The position numbers and the translations under genes are program-made. A DNA stretch of 7,418 nucleotides. Origin: an uncultured Clostridia bacterium (GTDB taxonomy: Bacteria; Bacillota_A; Clostridia; Oscillospirales; Oscillospiraceae). Shown here piece by piece: positions 4,805 to 7,418 of the stretch (the first letter of the stretch is position 1; each line of letters starts with the position of its first letter). The stretch lies in NCBI GenBank assembly GCA_946410505.1, contig CAMKAP010000096.1, positions 1 to 7,418 of the forward strand, written 5' to 3'. The notes below the pieces were generated by a model that ran no database searches, was not told the origin of the DNA, and worked only from the letters and a program-made list of their open reading frames with translations.

Positions 4805-7104
4805 AAACCACTTCTTTTAACACCGGCTGGCTCTGCAATGGCCAGGCCGTCACCCTTCCGCACGACGCACAGATCACAGAAAAGCGCGGCGCGGACGTGT
4901 CCAACGGCGGACATGGGTATTTCCCCGGCGGCGTCTATACCTATGAAAAAACCTTCACCGCTCTGAAGGAGTGGGAAGACAAGGACGTCCTTGTGGAGTT
5001 CGAGGGCGTGTATAAAAACGCGACTGTCAGTCTGAACGGCAAAGAGCTTTGCTTTCACCCCTACGGCTATACCGGCTTTTTCGTAGAGCTGGACGAATTG
5101 AACATCGGCGAGGAAAACACGCTGACCGTCCTCGCAGATAACAGCAAGCTCCCCAACTCCCGCTGGTATTCCGGCTCCGGTATCTACCGCCCGGTATGGC
5201 TGCACGTCTGCGAAAAAGGCGGCCTGCGCCCCGAGTGTGTGAAGATCAGCACCGTGTCCGTTGACCCGGCGGTAATCAAGATCGAGTCTCCTGTCTCTAT
5301 CAAGGCGGAGGTGGATGGCGTCACGGGCGAGGGTACGAGCTTTGAGCTGACAATTCCGAACGCCAAGCTCTGGAGCGATGAGACGCCCTATCTCTACACC
5401 GCAACAATCACGGCGGGTAAGGGCGACAGCACGGAGATCCCCTTTGGTATCCGTAAGATCGAATGGAGCAATAAGGGCCTGCTCATCAACGGCAAGGAGA
5501 CGCTGCTGCGCGGCGGCTGCGTCCACCACGACAGCGGTATCCTCGGCGCGGCCACTTATGCCGAAAGTGAGGAGCGCCGGGTACGCATCCTCAAGGAAAA
5601 CGGCTTCAACGCCATTCGTTCCTCTCACAACCCCGCCTCCAAAGCGCTGCTTGACGCCTGCGATAAATACGGACTGTACGTCATGGACGAGACCTTCGAC
5701 ATGTGGTACAACCGCAAAACCCCCCATGACTACGGCTGCGATTTTGAGAATTGCTGGGAATTGGACGTTACCTCCATGGTGGAGCGGGACTTCAACCACC
5801 CCTCCGTCATTCTCTACTCCATCGGCAACGAGGTCGGCGAGCCGTCTGAGGCAAAGGGCCTCGACTACGGCAGAAAAATGGTCGAGCTTTGCCACAAGCT
5901 CGACGCCTCCCGCCCTGTGACCTGCGGGACGAACCTGATGATCATGTCCCGCTATGCCAAGGGCAGCGGGATCTATCAGGACGGCGAGCAAAAAAACGGA
6001 AGCGGAGAAGGCGAGAAAGAGAAGAAAGGACAAAACGCTTCCCTCATGTTCAACATCATGGCCTCCTTTGTCGGCTCCGGCATGAACAAGGCCGGAAACT
6101 CCAAGAAGGTGGATGCGCTGACCACGCCTTTCCTCGATTCTTTGGACATCGCGGGGTATAACTACGGCTCCGGCCGCTATCCGCTGGAGGAGAAGGCGCA
6201 CCCGAACCGCGTTGTTTTCGGCTCGGAGACCTTCCCGCAGGATATCTGGAAGAACTGGCAGATGGTGAAGAAGTATCCCTATCTGGTGGGGGACTTCATG
6301 TGGACGAGTTGGGATTATCTGGGTGAAGCCGGGATCGGGGCGTGGAGCTATACCGGCGGCATGCCCTTCAACCGTCCATATCCGTGGATTCTCGCAGGTG
6401 CGGGCGTCATTGACATTCTCGGAATCCCGGACGGCAGCTGCAAATATGCTTCCACGGTCTGGGGACTGGAGCAGAGTCCCGTTATCGCGGTGCGCCCGGT
6501 CAATCACCCCGGCGTGCGCCCCAGTAAATCCGTCTGGCGCGGTACCAACGCGATCCTCTCCTGGAGCTGGGCAGGCTGTGAGAGCAACAGGGCTGAGGTC
6601 GAGGTCTACTCCGACCAGGCGCAGGTGGAACTGTTCATCAACGGCGAATCCGTCGGCAAAAAGAAAGTAAAAGAGTGCAAGGCGCTCTTCAAAGTGAAAT
6701 ACGTCCCCGGTACGGTCACCGCGGTGGCCTATGACGCCTTCGGCCGTGAGACCGGCAGAAGTGAGCTTGTCTCCGCCTCCGGCACCTTTGGTGTAGCTGT
6801 GCGTCCGGAGAAAACCATGAGCAAACCCGGCGAGATCGTTTACGTCCCGGTGAACATCGAGGGCGCAAACGGAGTTGTGGAGTCCAACGCCGACCGAAAG
6901 TTGACGGTCACGGTGGAGGGCGGCGAGCTGCTGGCCTTCGGCAGTGCTAACCCATGCACCGAGGAGCAGTACCACACCGGCAGCTTCACCACCTATTACG
7001 GACGCGCGCTGGCTGTCATCCGTGCGGGCGAGCGCGGCACGGTCAAAGTAAGCGCCACAGACGGTTGGAATTTGGGGAGTGCGGAAATCACGATTTGCGA
7101 GTAA
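4801..7104 (+). CDS. GH2 beta-galactosidase-like glycoside hydrolase
   Basis: The 767-residue protein has the GH2 order. A jelly-roll sugar-binding domain (about 1-140) includes GYFPGGVYTYEKTF (39-52) and SRWYSGSGIYRPVWL (120-134). An immunoglobulin-like domain follows (about 145-220), then a TIM barrel (about 225-545), then C-terminal beta-sandwich domains of the DUF4982/GH2-C5 type (about 555-767), the last with GSANPCTEEQYHTG (714-727) and TYYGRALAVIRAG (731-743). IRSSHNPAS (272-280) and MDETFDMW (295-302) are family landmarks. E344 in SIGNEVG is the expected acid/base and E476 in FGSETFP the expected nucleophile. A Lys/Glu/Gly-rich insertion lies at about 393-412. The NxK glucuronate motif is not seen after the nucleophile, so beta-glucuronidase is less likely; beta-galactosidase or a related exo-beta-glycosidase fits better. 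No signal peptide. It starts at GTG, overlapping GH1. Family secure; specificity inferred. Confidence 0.94.
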   Translation: MKTTSFNTGWLCNGQAVTLPHDAQITEKRGADVSNGGHGYFPGGVYTYEKTFTALKEWEDKDVLVEFEGVYKNATVSLNGKELCFHPYGYTGFFVELDELNIGEENTLTVLADNSKLPNSRWYSGSGIYRPVWLHVCEKGGLRPECVKISTVSVDPAVIKIESPVSIKAEVDGVTGEGTSFELTIPNAKLWSDETPYLYTATITAGKGDSTEIPFGIRKIEWSNKGLLINGKETLLRGGCVHHDSGILGAATYAESEERRVRILKENGFNAIRSSHNPASKALLDACDKYGLYVMDETFDMWYNRKTPHDYGCDFENCWELDVTSMVERDFNHPSVILYSIGNEVGEPSEAKGLDYGRKMVELCHKLDASRPVTCGTNLMIMSRYAKGSGIYQDGEQKNGSGEGEKEKKGQNASLMFNIMASFVGSGMNKAGNSKKVDALTTPFLDSLDIAGYNYGSGRYPLEEKAHPNRVVFGSETFPQDIWKNWQMVKKYPYLVGDFMWTSWDYLGEAGIGAWSYTGGMPFNRPYPWILAGAGVIDILGIPDGSCKYASTVWGLEQSPVIAVRPVNHPGVRPSKSVWRGTNAILSWSWAGCESNRAEVEVYSDQAQVELFINGESVGKKKVKECKALFKVKYVPGTVTAVAYDAFGRETGRSELVSASGTFGVAVRPEKTMSKPGEIVYVPVNIEGANGVVESNADRKLTVTVEGGELLAFGSANPCTEEQYHTGSFTTYYGRALAVIRAGERGTVKVSATDGWNLGSAEITICE

Positions 7105-7116
7105 GGAGTGACGGAC

Positions 7117-7326
7117 GTGGAGCGGGACATTTTGCCGCGGGATATTCAATATGAGATCGCGCATCTTGCTGCTTTGCAAATTATATATGGATTAGCAAAT
7201 ATGCCCGGTTTTCAGCGCCAGAAAAATCAAGTATCGGATTTGATTCCGAAAAACAAGATCAATATCAGACCATACTTAGATCCCGTCTCAAAAAACCTTT
7301 ATCGAAGATATTACTATAAAAGCTGA
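7117..7326 (+). CDS. Small hypothetical ORF after GH2 (doubtful)
   Basis: An open frame of about 69 codons begins at GTG 7117, preceded at 8 nt by AAGGAG (7103-7108), which overlaps the GH2 stop codon. An in-frame GTG at 7108 would give 72 codons but leaves no space for that ribosome binding site. The product has no recognised domain, signal peptide or membrane segment; it ends in a basic, Tyr-rich tail (LYRRYYYKS). Its base composition changes sharply: GC is 63% in the last 60 bases checked within GH2 (7021-7080) but 31% at 7221-7320. The stop codon lies in the loop of an inverted repeat. It could be a coupled small protein, a 5' remnant of a gene cut by a rearrangement, or chance. I lean towards remnant or chance. 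Confidence 0.3.
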   Translation: MERDILPRDIQYEIAHLAALQIIYGLANMPGFQRQKNQVSDLIPKNKINIRPYLDPVSKNLYRRYYYKS

Positions 7327-7343
7327 CGCCTTTATAGTAATAT
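7308..7343. repeat. Perfect 13-bp inverted repeat, possible operon terminator
   Basis: ATATTACTATAAA (7308-7320) is exactly complementary to TTTATAGTAATAT (7331-7343). Beyond one A-C mismatch, a further GC/GC pair closes a TGAC loop (7324-7327). The stem is AT-rich and no T-run follows, so it is not a textbook intrinsic terminator, though it is the first strong structure after GH2. It may instead be part of a small palindromic repeat element or a transposon end. There is no second copy in the window. Confidence 0.6.
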
Positions 7344-7347
7344 TTGA

Positions 7348-7395
7348 GTGTGCGAAATCCTCGCCGCTTGCGAGGCAACCGGATTTCATGCACAT
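7348..7395. repeat. Compound hairpin, repeat-like or RNA structural element
   Basis: Nested complementary arms are visible. GTGTGC (7348-7353) pairs with GCACAT (7390-7395, one G-U), GAAAT (7354-7358) with ATTTC (7383-7387), and CCTCGC (7359-7364) with GCGAGG (7370-7375) around a CGCTT loop. Unpaired bases lie at 7376-7382 and 7388-7389. Such interrupted palindromes between genes are typical of dispersed REP/MITE-like repeats or structured RNA. Function unknown. The remaining 23 bases to the window end show nothing clear. Confidence 0.5.
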
Positions 7396-7418
7396 GTAAA
7401 TCCCCATTTGGAGCTTTT

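Noticed and set aside
4765..7179. Very long minus-strand open frame (804 codons) opposite GH2
   Set aside because: It is the antisense shadow of a clear GH2 gene with all family motifs; the product has no recognisable domain and its openness follows from the GC-rich third codon positions of the real gene.
7173..7199. TTTGC...GCAAA short inverted repeat with TATATAT between, possible promoter
   Set aside because: Arms of only 5 bp with a 17-nt centre are weak, and no convincing -35/-10 pair or downstream gene is present in the window.
7348..7395. Integron attC-like site
   Set aside because: Although palindromic and after a gene, it lacks recognisable GTTRRRY/RYYYAAC core boxes and there is no integron context.

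Overview
The window holds a compact carbohydrate-utilisation locus from what looks like a Gram-positive gut anaerobe. A Clostridia/Oscillospirales-type host is my inference, from the moderately high GC coding sequence, strong AGGAGG-like ribosome binding sites, the use of a GPH-family symporter with cytoplasmic glycoside hydrolases, and an AraC regulator of the type common in gut Firmicutes. The species cannot be named from the sequence alone.

Layout. Two divergent transcription units flank an AT-rich control region (about 1801-1996). On the minus strand an AraC-family regulator (1800-586) is followed, with a 4-base ATGA overlap, by the N-terminal 196 codons of a family 43 glycoside hydrolase that runs off the left edge (589-1). 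On the plus strand a 12-TM glycoside-pentoside-hexuronide (GPH) symporter (1997-3442) is followed by a hairpin resembling a terminator (3461-3489), a GH1 beta-glycosidase (3506-4804) and a GH2 beta-galactosidase-like enzyme (4801-7104), the last two overlapping by GTGA. After GH2 the GC content falls sharply. The tail contains a doubtful small ORF (GTG start at 7117), a 13-bp perfect inverted repeat (7308-7343) and a compound GC-containing hairpin (7348-7395).

How it works together (inference). The symporter imports a small unphosphorylated glycoside or oligosaccharide. GH1, GH2 and GH43, none with a visible signal peptide, trim it inside the cell. The AraC protein senses the substrate or a product and activates the divergent promoter, which has an extended -10 and no good -35. 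Three copies of a GCGAAWWW motif just upstream are candidate operator half-sites. The substrate is not determined: the enzymes fit a plant-derived oligosaccharide or heteroglycoside carrying beta-glucosyl/galactosyl and possibly xylosyl/arabinosyl units.

I see no CRISPR array, rRNA, tRNA, recognisable transposase or defence system. The most worthwhile leads are the operator architecture, the intra-operon hairpin and the structured AT-rich tail.
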